Below are positions 14,301 to 21,580 of a DNA stretch of 21,605 nt, piece after piece (positions within the stretch are counted from its first letter, which is position 1; each line of letters starts with the position of its first letter). The translations under genes and the position numbers were made by a program. This DNA is from Paracoccaceae bacterium (lineage in GTDB: Bacteria; Pseudomonadota; Alphaproteobacteria; Rhodobacterales; Rhodobacteraceae): assembly GCA_020852535.1 (NCBI GenBank), contig JADZAO010000014.1, positions 1 to 21,605 on the forward strand, given 5' to 3'. The notes beneath the pieces are model-generated. The model saw nothing but the letters and a program-made list of their open reading frames with translations. It was not told where the DNA came from and did not search any database.

Positions 14301-14669
14301 TTGGCACGTATTGCTGGCGTAAACATCCCTACCGCGAAACGGGTTCCCATCGCCCTAACTTACATTACTGGCATTGGTCTGCACAACGCGGAGACTATTT
14401 GCAGTGCGTTGAATATCGACCAGTCGCGTCGTGTCAACCAGCTGTCCGATGGCGAAGTGCTCGCTATTCGCGAATATATTGATGCGAATTTCACGGTTGA
14501 AGGTGATCTTCGCCGCGAAGTTTCAATGAATATCAAGCGCCTGATGGACCTCGGCTGCTACCGTGGATTGCGTCATCGTAAGAACCTCCCGGTTCGCGGT
14601 CAGCGTACGCACACGAACGCACGGACCCGTAAGGGGCCGGCTAAAGCAATCGCTGGTAAGAAGAAATAA
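14301..14669 (+). CDS. rpsM: 30S ribosomal protein S13
   Basis: S13 is a 30S head protein contacting the large subunit and P-site tRNA. The TTG start at 14301 gives 122 residues reading (M)ARIAGVNIPTAKRVPIAL, the family N-terminus, with AAAGGA (14286-14291) nine bases upstream. A GTG at 14250 would add 17 residues without family similarity or Shine-Dalgarno. The C-terminus contains GCYRGLRHRKNLPVRGQRT (about residues 87-105) and the basic tail HTNARTRKGP. A leader hairpin (14259-14278) lies just upstream of the ribosome-binding site. rpsK follows after 14 bases. Confidence 0.96.
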   Translation: MARIAGVNIPTAKRVPIALTYITGIGLHNAETICSALNIDQSRRVNQLSDGEVLAIREYIDANFTVEGDLRREVSMNIKRLMDLGCYRGLRHRKNLPVRGQRTHTNARTRKGPAKAIAGKKK

Positions 14670-14683
14670 GAGGGGCATAGATC

Positions 14684-15082
14684 ATGGCACGCGATACCAA
14701 GAACGCCGCCCGCTTGAAGAAAAAAGAACGCAAGAACATCGCTGCTGGCGTGGCGCATGTGAATTCTTCGTTCAATAACACCAAGATTCTGATTTCTGAT
14801 GTGCAGGGCAATGCCATTTCGTGGTCGTCCTCGGGTACAATGGGGTTTAAGGGATCGCGCAAATCGACCCCTTATGCCGCGCAGATGGCCGCAGAAGATG
14901 CCGGTCGCAAGGCGCAGGAACACGGTGTGAAAACACTGGAAGTCGAAGTGCAGGGCCCCGGTTCGGGCCGTGAGTCGGCTTTGCGTGCGCTGGCCGCAGT
15001 GGGTTTCAATATCACGTCGATCCGTGATGTGACACCGCTTGCGCATAACGGCTGCCGTCCGCCGAAGCGCCGCCGCGTCTAA
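14684..15082 (+). CDS. rpsK: 30S ribosomal protein S11
   Basis: S11 lies on the 30S platform next to the anti-Shine-Dalgarno region. The 132-residue protein has the conserved GVAHVNSSFNNTKILI, SSGTMGFKGSRKSTPYAAQ and the ending DVTPLAHNGCRPPKRRRV. The N-terminal extension is rich in Lys and Arg. The ribosome-binding site is AGAGGGG. In E. coli rpsD sits between rpsK and rpoA; here it is absent, as usual for alphaproteobacteria, and a terminator-like spacer takes its place. Confidence 0.99.
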   Translation: MARDTKNAARLKKKERKNIAAGVAHVNSSFNNTKILISDVQGNAISWSSSGTMGFKGSRKSTPYAAQMAAEDAGRKAQEHGVKTLEVEVQGPGSGRESALRALAAVGFNITSIRDVTPLAHNGCRPPKRRRV

Positions 15083-15097
15083 GTTATTTCTATTTGG

Positions 15098-15137
15098 TCG
15101 GACTGTATGATTGGTGTGGTCCGATTGACGTATTTTT
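15098..15137 (+). terminator. Terminator-like hairpin between rpsK and rpoA
   Basis: TCGGAC (15098-15103) and GTCCGA (15119-15124) pair perfectly around 15 bases. Wobble and A-T pairs extend the stem outward by about four positions. TTTTT (15133-15137) follows a few bases later. The long loop and offset T-run make it a moderate candidate. Confidence 0.45.
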
Positions 15138-15164
15138 GATCCTCGGGTGTCCGCTGCTTATGGA
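15136..15164 (+). promoter_or_regulatory. Candidate rpoA promoter
   Basis: TTGATC (15136-15141) and TATGGA (15159-15164) are separated by exactly 17 bases. The -35 begins inside the T-run of the preceding terminator candidate. The predicted start near 15171 leaves about 26 bases of leader before rpoA. The hairpin TGTCC/GGACA (15148-15166) overlaps the -10. By eye only. Confidence 0.4.
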
Positions 15165-15196
15165 CATGGGCAGTAGACTAGTATGGAGGCGACAGC

Positions 15197-16213
15197 ATGA
15201 TCCACAAGAACTGGCAAGAACTTATTAAGCCCACGCAGTTGGTGGTGCGCCCCGGCGCTGATCCGGTCCGCGTGGCGACTGTGATTGCTGAACCGCTTGA
15301 GCGTGGGTTCGGCCTGACGTTGGGCAACGCGCTGCGGCGTGTGTTAATGTCCTCGTTGCAAGGTGGCGCGATCACGAGCGTGCAAATCGACAACGTCCTG
15401 CACGAGTTTTCGTCGGTCGCGGGCGTTCGAGAAGATGTCACCGATATTGTCCTGAATCTCAAAGGCGTCAGCCTTAAGATGGAAGTTGAAGGGCCAAAGC
15501 GCCTCTCGATCTCGGCCAAGGGCCCGGGCGTCGTTACAGCTGGTGATATCTCGGAATCAAACGGGATCGAGGTTTTGAATAAAGATCATGTGATCTGCCA
15601 CCTTGATCACGGCGCTGATGTGTTCATGGAACTGACTGTGAATACAGGTAAAGGCTATGTCGCCGCAGACAAGAACAAACCCGAAGATGCTCCGATTGGC
15701 CTTATTGCCATCGATGCTATCTTCTCGCCGGTCAAGAAGGTCAGCTACGAAGTCACCCCGACCCGTGAAGGTCAGGTTCTCGATTATGATAAACTGACCA
15801 TGAAGATCGAAACCAACGGTGCGTTGATCCCCGAAGATGCAGTGGCCTATGCCGCGCGCATCCTTCAGGATCAATTGTCGATCTTTGTTAACTTCGACGA
15901 ACCTGAATCTGCCAAATTAGGCGAAGTCGATGCAGGGCTGGAGTTCAATCCGCTCTTGCTCAAGAAAGTCGATGAGTTGGAACTGTCGGTTCGTTCGGCA
16001 AACTGCCTGAAAAATGACAATATCGTCTATATTGGTGATCTTATCCAGAAAACTGAAGCTGAGATGCTCCGCACCCCGAACTTCGGACGTAAGTCGCTCA
16101 ACGAGATCAAGGAAGTGCTTTCGGGTATTGGTCTGCATCTTGGGATGGAAGTCGAATACTGGCCGCCGGAAAACATCGAAGATCTGGCCAAGCGTTTCGA
16201 GGACCAGTTCTGA
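15197..16213 (+). CDS. rpoA: RNA polymerase subunit alpha
   Basis: Alpha dimerises to seed RNA polymerase assembly, and its C-terminal domain reads UP elements and activators. The 338-residue protein has the N-terminal domain with GFGLTLGNALRRVLMSSL (about residues 37-54) and a C-terminal domain with Arg266, Asn269, Cys270, Gly297 and Lys299 aligned to the E. coli DNA-contact residues 265, 268, 269, 296 and 298. ATGGAGG precedes the start. The spacer upstream holds a terminator candidate and a promoter candidate, so alpha may be expressed partly independently of rpsM-rpsK. A 138-base spacer precedes rplQ. Confidence 0.99.
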   Translation: MIHKNWQELIKPTQLVVRPGADPVRVATVIAEPLERGFGLTLGNALRRVLMSSLQGGAITSVQIDNVLHEFSSVAGVREDVTDIVLNLKGVSLKMEVEGPKRLSISAKGPGVVTAGDISESNGIEVLNKDHVICHLDHGADVFMELTVNTGKGYVAADKNKPEDAPIGLIAIDAIFSPVKKVSYEVTPTREGQVLDYDKLTMKIETNGALIPEDAVAYAARILQDQLSIFVNFDEPESAKLGEVDAGLEFNPLLLKKVDELELSVRSANCLKNDNIVYIGDLIQKTEAEMLRTPNFGRKSLNEIKEVLSGIGLHLGMEVEYWPPENIEDLAKRFEDQF

Positions 16214-16351
16214 TCTTGTTAAAATGATGGGCTGATTGTCCACTCTACCAAATGCCTGGTTAGCCGGGGAAAACATGGGCAATCCCGCCCCAACGAAGCT
16301 AGGTCCTACGCAGGCTTGGCAATACAAAGTATAAACGTCCAGGAGACCATC

Positions 16352-16771
16352 ATGCGTCACTCGAACGGTTATCGTAAGCTGAACCGTACACACGAACACC
16401 GCAAGGCGATGTTTGCTAACATGTCCGGTTCGCTTATCGAACACGAACAGATCAAGACTACACTGCCAAAAGCCAAAGAATTGCGTCGGATCGTCGAAAA
16501 GCTGATCACGCTCGCTAAGCGCGGTGATCTACATGCCCGCCGTCAAGCGCAGGCTGCGCTGAAGGAAGATAAACATGTTGAGCGTCTGTTTGCTATCCTC
16601 GGCCCGCGCTACCAAAACCGTCAGGGCGGTTATATTCGTATTATGAAAGCCGGCTTTCGCTATGGGGATATGGCTCCGATGGCGATCATTGAACTTGTTG
16701 ATCGCGATATCTCTGCCAAAGGCGCTGCCGACCGCGCTCGCACTGAAGCGGCGGACGCTAGTGAAGAATAA
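16352..16771 (+). CDS. rplQ: 50S ribosomal protein L17
   Basis: L17 is a large-subunit protein near the tunnel exit. The 139-residue form starts MRHSNGYRKLNRTHEHRKAM (residues 1-20); the upstream in-frame ATG-like extension is not family-like, and AGGAGA (16341-16346) sits five bases before this ATG. The core KTTLPKAKELRRIVEKLI is conserved. An acidic/Ala-rich C-terminal tail (about residues 120-139) extends beyond the E. coli length, as often seen in alphaproteobacteria. A strong terminator follows, closing the ribosomal cluster. The 138-base rpoA-rplQ spacer also holds a late TATAAA (16330-16335) without a good -35. Confidence 0.98.
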   Translation: MRHSNGYRKLNRTHEHRKAMFANMSGSLIEHEQIKTTLPKAKELRRIVEKLITLAKRGDLHARRQAQAALKEDKHVERLFAILGPRYQNRQGGYIRIMKAGFRYGDMAPMAIIELVDRDISAKGAADRARTEAADASEE

Positions 16772-16806
16772 ACAGCCCTGTTAGCTTTTGGGACATCTTT
16801 TGGATC

Positions 16807-16832
16807 AGCCCGCTTCGGCGGGCTTTTCTTTT
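16807..16832 (+). terminator. Strong intrinsic terminator after rplQ
   Basis: AGCCCGC (16807-16813), TTCG loop and GCGGGCT (16818-16824) form a perfect stem running into TTTTCTTTT. It lies 35 bases after the rplQ stop and ends the ribosomal-protein cluster. This is the clearest terminator in the window. Confidence 0.93.
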
Positions 16833-16840
16833 GCTTGGTT

Positions 16841-16869
16841 TTGGTAATCTTCTGCTTTGATAGTATAGG
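16841..16869 (+). promoter_or_regulatory. Candidate rarA promoter
   Basis: TTGGTA (16841-16846) and TATAGG (16864-16869) are 17 bases apart, just after the rplQ terminator. The predicted start near 16876 leaves a leader of about 100 bases. The -10 is identical to that proposed for rpmC. By eye only. Confidence 0.45.
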
Positions 16870-16976
16870 ATCTGACGTGTTCGGGCGATCGATCCGTTGT
16901 GTGCGTGCAAGTCCTTGCGGTTGGGTTTCCGTTTCTGACCTTTTAACCCGTCGATCCTGTCGTTAATCTTGCCCCC

Positions 16977-18290
16977 ATGACAGATCTTTTCGACAGTATT
17001 TCTAACGCTACCTCCGAAGGCCCGCGTCCGCTGGCCGACTGTTTACGCCCACGTGCGCTGGGGCAGGTTATCGGGCAGAGACATGTTTTGTCGCCGGAAG
17101 GGCCGCTTGGCGCGATGCTGGCTGCAAAAAGTTTGTCCTCGCTTGTTCTTTGGGGACCGCCCGGCGTAGGCAAAACGACAATTGCCCGTTTACTGGCCGA
17201 TGAAACAGACCTCGTCTTTGTACAGATTTCGGCTATCTTCACCGGTGTGCCTGACCTCAAGAAGGTGTTCGAACAGGCCCGCATCCGTCGCCAAAACGGG
17301 CAGGGGACGCTTCTCTTTGTAGATGAAATCCACCGCTTTAATAAGGCGCAGCAAGATGGTTTCCTGCCGCATATGGAGGATGGCACTATCCTTTTGGTTG
17401 GTGCAACTACCGAAAACCCCAGTTTTGAGCTGAACGCAGCGCTTCTGTCGCGTGCGCAAGTGATCGTGCTGGAACGGTTGAGTTTGACAGATTTGGAGCA
17501 CATGGCGCAGCGGGCGGAAAAGGAGTTGAATCGCAACTTGCCGCTTACCGTTGAGGCACGCGAGGCGCTTTTGGAAATGGCTGATGGCGATGGTCGTGCC
17601 CTTCTGAACCTGATTGAACAGGTGATGGTCTGGAAGACCGATAAACCGCTGGATCGTTCACAACTGGCGACCCGTCTAATGCGGCGGGCGGCACGATACG
17701 ATAAATCTGGTGATGAGCACTACAATCTGATTTCTGCGTTACACAAATCTATCCGCGGGTCCGATCCTGATGCAGCGCTTTATTGGTTTTCTCGTATGCT
17801 CGAAGGCGGAGAAGATCCCCGTTTTCTTGCTCGGCGTCTGACGCGGATGGCGGTCGAGGATATCGGGTTGGCTGACCCGCAGGCGCAAGAGATTTGTCTG
17901 CAAGGCTGGCAGACTTATGAACGACTTGGTAGTCCCGAAGGAGAACTGGCGCTTGCGCAAGCGGTAGTTTATCTTGCTCTCGCTCCGAAATCGAATGCGC
18001 TCTATATGGCCTATAAAGCTGTTCGTGTCGCAGCACGGGAAACTGGCAACCATGCGCCGCCCAAACACATATTGAACGCGCCAACCCGTATGATGAAGGA
18101 GATCGGCTACGGCTCGGGTTATGCCTATGATCATGATCAGGAAGACGGCTTTTCTGGACAGGATTATTTTCCCGATGGCATGAAACGTTCGGTCTGGTAT
18201 GTGCCGCTGGAACGTGGGTTCGAGCGCGAGTTGAAAAAGCGGATTGAGTATTTTGCCAAGCTTCGTGCCAAGAGACAGGGTCAAGCTTAG
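16977..18290 (+). CDS. rarA: Replication-associated recombination protein RarA (MgsA), AAA+ ATPase
   Basis: RarA is a clamp-loader-like AAA+ ATPase acting at stalled replication forks. The 437-residue protein begins MTDLFDS. Walker A GPPGVGKT is at residues 60-67, Walker B TLLFVDEIHR at 111-120 with Asp116 and Glu117, and sensor 1 GATTENPSF at 142-150. The C-terminal half has the family tetramerisation region, with RRLTRMAVEDIGLADPQA and LAPKSNALYMAYKA. No purine-rich Shine-Dalgarno precedes the ATG; the preceding bases are CTTGCCCCC. It follows a terminator and likely starts a new unit with the rlu and atp12 genes. Confidence 0.97.
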   Translation: MTDLFDSISNATSEGPRPLADCLRPRALGQVIGQRHVLSPEGPLGAMLAAKSLSSLVLWGPPGVGKTTIARLLADETDLVFVQISAIFTGVPDLKKVFEQARIRRQNGQGTLLFVDEIHRFNKAQQDGFLPHMEDGTILLVGATTENPSFELNAALLSRAQVIVLERLSLTDLEHMAQRAEKELNRNLPLTVEAREALLEMADGDGRALLNLIEQVMVWKTDKPLDRSQLATRLMRRAARYDKSGDEHYNLISALHKSIRGSDPDAALYWFSRMLEGGEDPRFLARRLTRMAVEDIGLADPQAQEICLQGWQTYERLGSPEGELALAQAVVYLALAPKSNALYMAYKAVRVAARETGNHAPPKHILNAPTRMMKEIGYGSGYAYDHDQEDGFSGQDYFPDGMKRSVWYVPLERGFERELKKRIEYFAKLRAKRQGQA

Positions 18291-18378
18291 TACGGAGATC
18301 TACGTGCTTATATCACCTGTGTATTGGTAAATCTCCTGTATCGGTTGACAAATCCTCCCCGTAGGCCGACAGACAGCT

Positions 18379-18450
18379 ATGATTTTTACCCTGTCTAAAC
18401 TTGCCGTTGCAGTCCTCTGCGCGGCCATTGTTCTCGGAGCCCTGATATGA
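18379..18450 (+). CDS. Possible 23-residue hydrophobic peptide overlapping the rlu start
   Basis: An ATG-initiated ORF of 23 codons would encode MIFTLSKLAVAVLC followed by AAIVLGALI, essentially one membrane segment or signal peptide after a single Lys. Its stop overlaps the next gene's start as ATGA, the same arrangement seen at rplC-rplD and rplD-rplW. The upstream sequence lacks a strong Shine-Dalgarno. In relatives as I recall them, a crcB gene often sits between rarA and the rlu gene; this ORF does not obviously match CrcB. It may be a small membrane protein, a coupling leader or a gene remnant. Confidence 0.35.
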   Translation: MIFTLSKLAVAVLCAAIVLGALI

Positions 18451-19493
18451 GTGGCGTCAAACTTCTGACTGTATCCGAAGACGAGGGTGAACAGCGCTTC
18501 GATCGCTGGTTCAAACGGCGTTTTCCTCAGATCACTCAAGGTGCCGTCGAAAAGATGTGCCGCACGGGGCAGGTGAGGGTAGATAGTGCAAGGATCAAAG
18601 CTGCCGACCGTATTGTTCCTGGGCAAACCGTAAGGGTTCCTCCGCTGCCTGATAGAGAAGCACCATCGCGTCCCAAGACGGATGGTGTAAGTGCTCAAGA
18701 TACAAAGATGATTCAAGATTGCATTGTCTTTAAAGACGAGCATATGATTGTCATCAACAAGCCGCCCGGCTTACCGAGCCAAGGTGGTTCGGGGCAAGGT
18801 GACCGCCATGTTGATGGTCTGACTGAGGCGCTGAAGTTTGGCTATAAAGACCGTCCGAAACTGGTGCACCGTCTGGATAAGGACACTTCGGGTCTTTTGA
18901 TGCTCGCTCGTACCGACCGTGTGGCGCGGGGTCTGTCTGAAGCGCTGCGGCATCGTAACACACGCAAAATCTATTGGGCAGCGGTGGCAGGAGTTCCAAA
19001 CCCGCGTAAAGGGTCGATTAAATATGGTTTGATGAAGGCTCCGGGTCATGGGAAACGGGGCGAGGGTGAAAAGATGGTCTGTGTCCATCCGGCCAAGATG
19101 GACGAATATCCCGATGCAAAACGGGCACATACAGATTTTTTCACGCTTTGGTTCCTTGGTACCCGTCTGTCGTGGATGGCGCTTGAACCTGTTACGGGCC
19201 GTACGCATCAGTTGCGTGCCCATATGGCCGAGATTGGTCATCCGATTCTTGGCGATGGAAAATATGGTGGTGGTGAACAAGAGAATATGGGCGACGGTTG
19301 GGGAGCTTCGATCGGTGGTGACTTTAGCCGCAAGTTGCATCTTCACGCCCGGATGTTGACTGTGGAACATCCGATCACCAAGAAGATGATGACTTTTACT
19401 GCCCCTTTACCCGATCATATGGCGCGTACTTGGAAAACTTTGGATTGGAAGGAAAACGACGTGCCGGTCGACCCTTTCGAGGTGTTCAAGTGA
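18447..19493 (+). CDS. RluA-family 23S rRNA pseudouridine synthase (RluC-like)
   Basis: The enzyme isomerises uridines to pseudouridine in RNA; the S4-plus-catalytic architecture fits RluC/RluD-type modification of 23S rRNA, but the exact sites cannot be read from sequence. It has 348 residues. An S4-like RNA-binding domain lies at about 17-65 (GAVEKMCRTGQVRVD), then NKPPGLPSQGG at 104-114, and the catalytic HRLDKDTSG at 141-149 with Asp144. EPVTGRTHQLRAHMAEIGHPILGD follows in two conserved blocks. GGAG lies about eight bases before the ATG. It overlaps the 23-codon ORF upstream and the atp12 gene downstream, each by four bases. Confidence 0.93.
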   Translation: MSGVKLLTVSEDEGEQRFDRWFKRRFPQITQGAVEKMCRTGQVRVDSARIKAADRIVPGQTVRVPPLPDREAPSRPKTDGVSAQDTKMIQDCIVFKDEHMIVINKPPGLPSQGGSGQGDRHVDGLTEALKFGYKDRPKLVHRLDKDTSGLLMLARTDRVARGLSEALRHRNTRKIYWAAVAGVPNPRKGSIKYGLMKAPGHGKRGEGEKMVCVHPAKMDEYPDAKRAHTDFFTLWFLGTRLSWMALEPVTGRTHQLRAHMAEIGHPILGDGKYGGGEQENMGDGWGASIGGDFSRKLHLHARMLTVEHPITKKMMTFTAPLPDHMARTWKTLDWKENDVPVDPFEVFK

Positions 19494-20197
19494 GTGCATG
19501 GAAAGCTAAGCGTTTCTGGAAGAAAGCATTGGTCGAAGCGGTCGAAGGCGGTTTCACCATTCGGCTTGATAGAGGTTTTGTGAAGACCCCGGCCAAGGCA
19601 CTGTTTGTGGTGCCGACACGGGGTTTGGCCGATGCTATCGCTGCCGAGTGGGAAGCGCAAAGCGGTTTGGTCAAGCCGGAAACAATGCCTTTTACGCGTT
19701 TTGCTAATTCGGCGCTGGATAAGATTGTTCCGCAATTTGATGCAGTGGTCGACATGTTGGCAGCTTACGGCAGTACTGATCTTTTGTGTTATCGCGCGAT
19801 TGGGCCTGACGCATTGGTGGAGCGTCAGGCTCTCGCATGGGATCCTTTACTTGATTGGTCCGCGCAAGCTCTTGACGCGCCGCTCGTTTCTAGTGCCGGG
19901 GTTATGTATTTAGCACAACAGTCTGAATCGCTTGAACGGTTGCACGGGCTAGTTGCGGATTTAGACCCTTTCCAGCTTGCTGCGTTTCATGATTTGGTCT
20001 CGATCTCTGGCTCGTTGGTTCTGGCTTTTGCGGTCACACGCGGTAGGTTGACTGCGTCCGAGGCTTGGGCTTTGTCGCGCATCGACGAGGCGTGGCAAGT
20101 CGAACAATGGGGCGAGGATGAAGAGGCTGCCGCTTTTGAGGCTGTTCGCGAGGCCGACTTACTGCAAGCTGAGCGTTTTTATGCATTGTGTGGCTGA
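19490..20197 (+). CDS. ATP12-family F1-ATPase assembly chaperone
   Basis: ATP12 proteins bind free F1 alpha subunits during ATP synthase assembly; bacterial members are largely confined to alphaproteobacteria. The GTG start at 19490 gives 235 residues beginning (M)SAWKAKRFWKKALVEA, with GAGG seven bases upstream and a four-base GTGA overlap with the rlu stop. Family features are DRGFVKTPAKALFVVPTR, AIAAEWEAQSGLVKPETMPFTR (split over about residues 49-70), then LLCYRA and WDPLLDW. The longer frame upstream lies inside the rlu gene. A terminator stem overlaps the stop codon, so this gene ends its operon. In relatives, from memory, a HAD-family gene often sits before atp12; it is absent here. 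Confidence 0.93.
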   Translation: MSAWKAKRFWKKALVEAVEGGFTIRLDRGFVKTPAKALFVVPTRGLADAIAAEWEAQSGLVKPETMPFTRFANSALDKIVPQFDAVVDMLAAYGSTDLLCYRAIGPDALVERQALAWDPLLDWSAQALDAPLVSSAGVMYLAQQSESLERLHGLVADLDPFQLAAFHDLVSISGSLVLAFAVTRGRLTASEAWALSRIDEAWQVEQWGEDEEAAAFEAVREADLLQAERFYALCG

Positions 20198-20215
20198 CAA
20201 TGCAGTTTATTTTTT
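20182..20215 (+). terminator. Intrinsic terminator overlapping the atp12 stop codon
   Basis: TGCATTGT (20182-20189) and ACAATGCA (20197-20204) are perfect 8-bp arms around GTGGCTG, followed by GTTTATTTTTT (20205-20215). The left arm and loop encode the last residues and the TGA (20195-20197). Ribosomes reaching the stop codon would cover the left arm, so termination may depend on translation state. Confidence 0.75.
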
Positions 20216-20378
20216 GTGATGGGGTGTTCAAAATACACCGTGGAACCGGCGCATATGATAGGATGATTGTTCTGGCTGTGTGGTTAGATGTATCTAAAAG
20301 CTTGGTCCGGCGAGACCGATCAGCAGCAGGGTTTGCGTGCTAGGTGGCAGGTTATCGTCCGTCTTGGTATGGAAAATT

Positions 20379-20414
20379 CCCAAAACTTCAAGGTAATGCG
20401 CGGCAGGGTTTGGG
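20379..20414 (-). terminator. Candidate argB terminator
   Basis: Read on the - strand, CCCAAAC (20414-20408) pairs with GTTTTGGG (20386-20379) with one bulge across a 21-base loop, followed by AATTTTCC. It lies six bases past the argB stop. A second weak stem, GGTC/GACC (20304-20317), is followed on the - strand by AAGCTTTT. Both are weak candidates. Confidence 0.35.
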
Positions 20415-20420
20415 GAAGGA

Positions 20421-21320
20421 TCACCGCTTGATGCGGGTTTTGACAAGCGGTTTGGTTGAGCGGATTTGGCTGCCTGCGCCGTGGTCGGTGAAGAGTTCTA
20501 TCAGGCAGGCGTTGGGTACGCGTCCGTCGAGAATGGTGACGGCGTGGACGCCTTCCTTTAGGGCGTCGAGGGCGGTTTCGGTTTTGGGGATCATGCCGCC
20601 ACTAATGGTACCATCGGAGATCATAATGAGGATTTCCTCAGGGGTGCTCGAGGTCATGATCTCGCCTTTGGAATTTTTGATACCCGAAACATCAGTGAGG
20701 AGGAGTAAGCGCTCGGCCTTTAGGGCACCTGCGATTGCGCCTGCTGCAGTGTCCCCGTTGACGTTGAAGGTTTCATTATCGGCCATACCTGTTGCGACGG
20801 GAGCTACCACGGGGATGATGCCGGCATTGTAGAGATCGCGCAGGACTTGCACGTTCATTTTGATGGGGCGCCCCACAAAACCGAGTTCTGGATCGTCGGC
20901 TTCGCAGACCATTAGGTCGTCGTCTTTTCCAGAAATGCCAACGGCGCGTCCGCCTGCGTCCATGATGGCTTGTACGATGCGCTTATTGACGAGGCCCGAG
21001 AGGACCATCTCAACCACCTGCACGGTGGCCTTGTCGGTGACCCGTTTTCCCCGCAAAAATTTGGATTTAATGCTAAGCTTTTCAAGCATTTCGTTAATCA
21101 TCGGCCCGCCGCCTTGAACTACGATGGGGTTCATGCCGAATTGTTGCATCAGTACGATGTCTCTGGCGAATTCGGCCATTGCAGCGTCGTCGCCCATCGC
21201 GTTTCCGCCGAATTTCACCACTACTACGGCGCCCGAATAGCGTTGGATGTAGGGTAGGGCTTCGGAGAGCATCTTGGCGGTGAAAGCTGCGTCGGACATG
21301 GAATTTATTTGCGGTTTCAT
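20421..21320 (-). CDS. argB: Acetylglutamate kinase
   Basis: ArgB phosphorylates N-acetyl-L-glutamate with ATP, the second step of arginine biosynthesis. From the ATG at 21320 the protein has 299 residues. GAGG lies five bases upstream; a TTG at 21338 or ATG at 21299 are alternatives. Key motifs are VVKFGGNAMG at 34-43 with Lys36, VVQGGGP at 67-73, ETFNVNGDTAAG at 183-194 and LLLTDVSG at 206-213. The N-terminal helix (about residues 12-30) is the segment linked to arginine feedback inhibition in hexameric enzymes, so inhibition is plausible. It is convergent with atp12. Confidence 0.97.
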   Translation of the reverse strand: MKPQINSMSDAAFTAKMLSEALPYIQRYSGAVVVVKFGGNAMGDDAAMAEFARDIVLMQQFGMNPIVVQGGGPMINEMLEKLSIKSKFLRGKRVTDKATVQVVEMVLSGLVNKRIVQAIMDAGGRAVGISGKDDDLMVCEADDPELGFVGRPIKMNVQVLRDLYNAGIIPVVAPVATGMADNETFNVNGDTAAGAIAGALKAERLLLLTDVSGIKNSKGEIMTSSTPEEILIMISDGTISGGMIPKTETALDALKEGVHAVTILDGRVPNACLIELFTDHGAGSQIRSTKPLVKTRIKR

Positions 21321-21422
21321 AGGGCCTCGCGTGGGCAATTCTCTATGCTTGCTTAGACCTATGGGACCGGTCTGCCAAGCGGCTTTGCGGATGTGATTTT
21401 GTTTTATGCTCTGACCCGTCGT

Positions 21423-21452
21423 TCTATATCTTGCTCGTTGATATCAAGTTAA
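21423..21452 (-). promoter_or_regulatory. Candidate argB promoter
   Basis: On the - strand TTAACT (21452-21447) and TATAGA (21428-21423) are 18 bases apart, giving a start near 21416 and a leader of about 95 bases. The palindrome TTGATATCAA (21438-21447) overlaps the end of the -35 and the spacer and could be an operator. By eye only. Confidence 0.3.
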
Positions 21453-21564
21453 ACGGGCCGCAGCATTTGTGAGCGGGGAATCCTCAACGCACAGATGATG
21501 CAGATATGTATGCACAACACATTGATATTCGTTTACGGGTTCGCTGCAAAAACTATAGCGACGT

Positions 21565-21580
21565 GCGTTAATTTTAACGC
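21565..21580. repeat. Operator-like inverted repeat near the right edge
   Basis: GCGTTAA (21565-21571) and TTAACGC (21574-21580) are perfect 7-bp arms separated by TT. The repeat starts five bases after a -10-like TATAGC (21554-21559), so it would cover the start site of a rightward transcript. No gene is visible to test this. Confidence 0.4.

Noticed and set aside
20344..20832. 162-codon + strand frame opposite argB
   Set aside because: The - strand clearly encodes acetylglutamate kinase with all motifs; the + frame is its shadow.
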